Part shown: positions 63,779 through 64,000 of the stretch, in pieces
Layout: the number at the start of each line of letters is the position of its first letter
How positions within the stretch are numbered: the first letter of the stretch is position 1
NCBI GenBank assembly: GCA_031761875.1
Contig: CP134492.1
Span: 2,356,001-2,420,000 of the forward strand
DNA from: Bacillaceae bacterium IKA-2
GTDB taxonomy: Bacteria; Bacillota; Bacilli; Bacillales; Anaerobacillaceae
Length of the DNA stretch: 64,000 nt
Reading direction: 5' to 3'
Program-made: the position numbers and the translations under genes
Notes under the pieces: generated by a model
Databases searched by the model: none
Told to the model about the DNA's origin: nothing
Seen by the model: the letters and a program-made list of their open reading frames with translations, nothing else

Positions 63779-64000
63779 TTACTGACTATATAACACATTG
63801 GCTGCTGAACAAGCAACTTTATGCTTAAAGGAATGCTTTGAAGCTACCTGCTCATCAAGTTGAATTTTATTTTGTCGCTTTGCTAGAACTGCTTCTTGAT
63901 ATTCTTTTTGGGCCGCTTGTTTTGCCTTAAACAACATCATTTGTACGCGACTATAGACATTAACTGCTCCATCACCCGTTGTTTCAATAGGTAAAAAAAT
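63779..64000 (-). CDS. C-terminal end of an unknown protein (5' end outside window)
   Basis: Open frame of 73 residues ending in TAA at 63779-63781, running off the right edge. It reads as IFLPIETTGDGAVNVYSRVQ, then a Lys/Ala/Gln-rich helix (FKAKQAAQKEYQEAVLAKRQ) and a tail ending in SAANVLYSQ. I cannot identify it. The helix is amphipathic and probably soluble. The strong hairpin downstream supports a real gene end here. Confidence 0.55.
   Translation of the reverse strand: MFLPIETTGDGAVNVYSRVQMMLFKAKQAAQKEYQEAVLAKRQNKIQLDEQVASKHSFKHKVACSAANVLYSQ

Overview
The window looks like chromosome from a spore-forming, low-GC, Gram-positive bacterium of the Bacillaceae. The first 17 kb keeps the gene order known from Bacillus subtilis: ypwA-type carboxypeptidase, ypvA-type DinG helicase, ypsC methyltransferase, rnpB, gpsB (ypsB), ypsA, cotD and dynA (ypbR). 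Other hints are sporulation genes (cotD, a YhcN/YlaJ-type lipoprotein), many TTG/GTG starts behind strong GGAGG sites, and AT-rich intergenic DNA. A 2-oxoacid:ferredoxin oxidoreductase and a hybrid cluster protein, both behind Crp/Fnr-type promoter sites, point to a facultative or obligate anaerobe. An Anaerobacillus-like organism would fit, but that is inference. No tRNA, rRNA, CRISPR array, prophage or insertion sequence was seen.

Layout. 1-11 kb: housekeeping block on the minus strand (M32 peptidase, moaA, DinG-like helicase, PepF, YpsC, RNase P RNA with its own promoter, RNase H-like protein, GpsB, YpsA, CotD). 10.6-17 kb: a DEDDh exonuclease coupled to a cNMP/CBS/DUF294 protein, then two-headed dynamin DynA. 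17-29 kb: single genes (YyaL-type protein, small membrane protein, MBL hydrolase, YhbD-like regulator, SIMPL protein, radical SAM/SPASM protein, SDR, glutamate dehydrogenase, DbpA helicase, HEAT protein, FabH). 29-40 kb: a TPR-GAF-GGDEF diguanylate cyclase next to a tight five-gene minus-strand operon. The operon encodes a response regulator with a degenerate GGDEF, a membrane HEAT-repeat protein, a processive-type GT2 glycosyltransferase, a 1089-residue anchored glycosidase-like protein and a second anchored TIM-barrel protein. I read this as a c-di-GMP-linked exopolysaccharide system, and it is the best candidate here for an undescribed system.

40-45 kb: several small genes (57-aa TTG-start protein, DUF1540 protein), a PrsA/SurA-like lipoprotein with internal 13-residue repeats, an MFS transporter, a peptidoglycan D,L-endopeptidase and an HD phosphohydrolase. 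45-51 kb: the anaerobic block, a two-polypeptide (gamma-delta, alpha-beta) oxidoreductase and hcp. Both have GTGA-N6-(T/G)CAC sites centred exactly 41.5 bp upstream of the start point predicted from a correctly placed -10 box. 51-54 kb: YuiD-type PAP2 protein, YhfH-type zinc-ribbon peptide, CheV and IlvA. 54-59 kb: a small secreted protein, then two ABC-2 transporters flanking a YtrA-type GntR regulator, with a palindromic operator inside the upstream promoter. 59-64 kb: cyclophilin lipoprotein, small sporulation-type or unknown proteins, a YkuI-type EAL protein and a partial unknown gene. With CheV, the diguanylate cyclase, the EAL protein and the degenerate-GGDEF regulator, the window is rich in c-di-GMP and motility/biofilm signalling genes.
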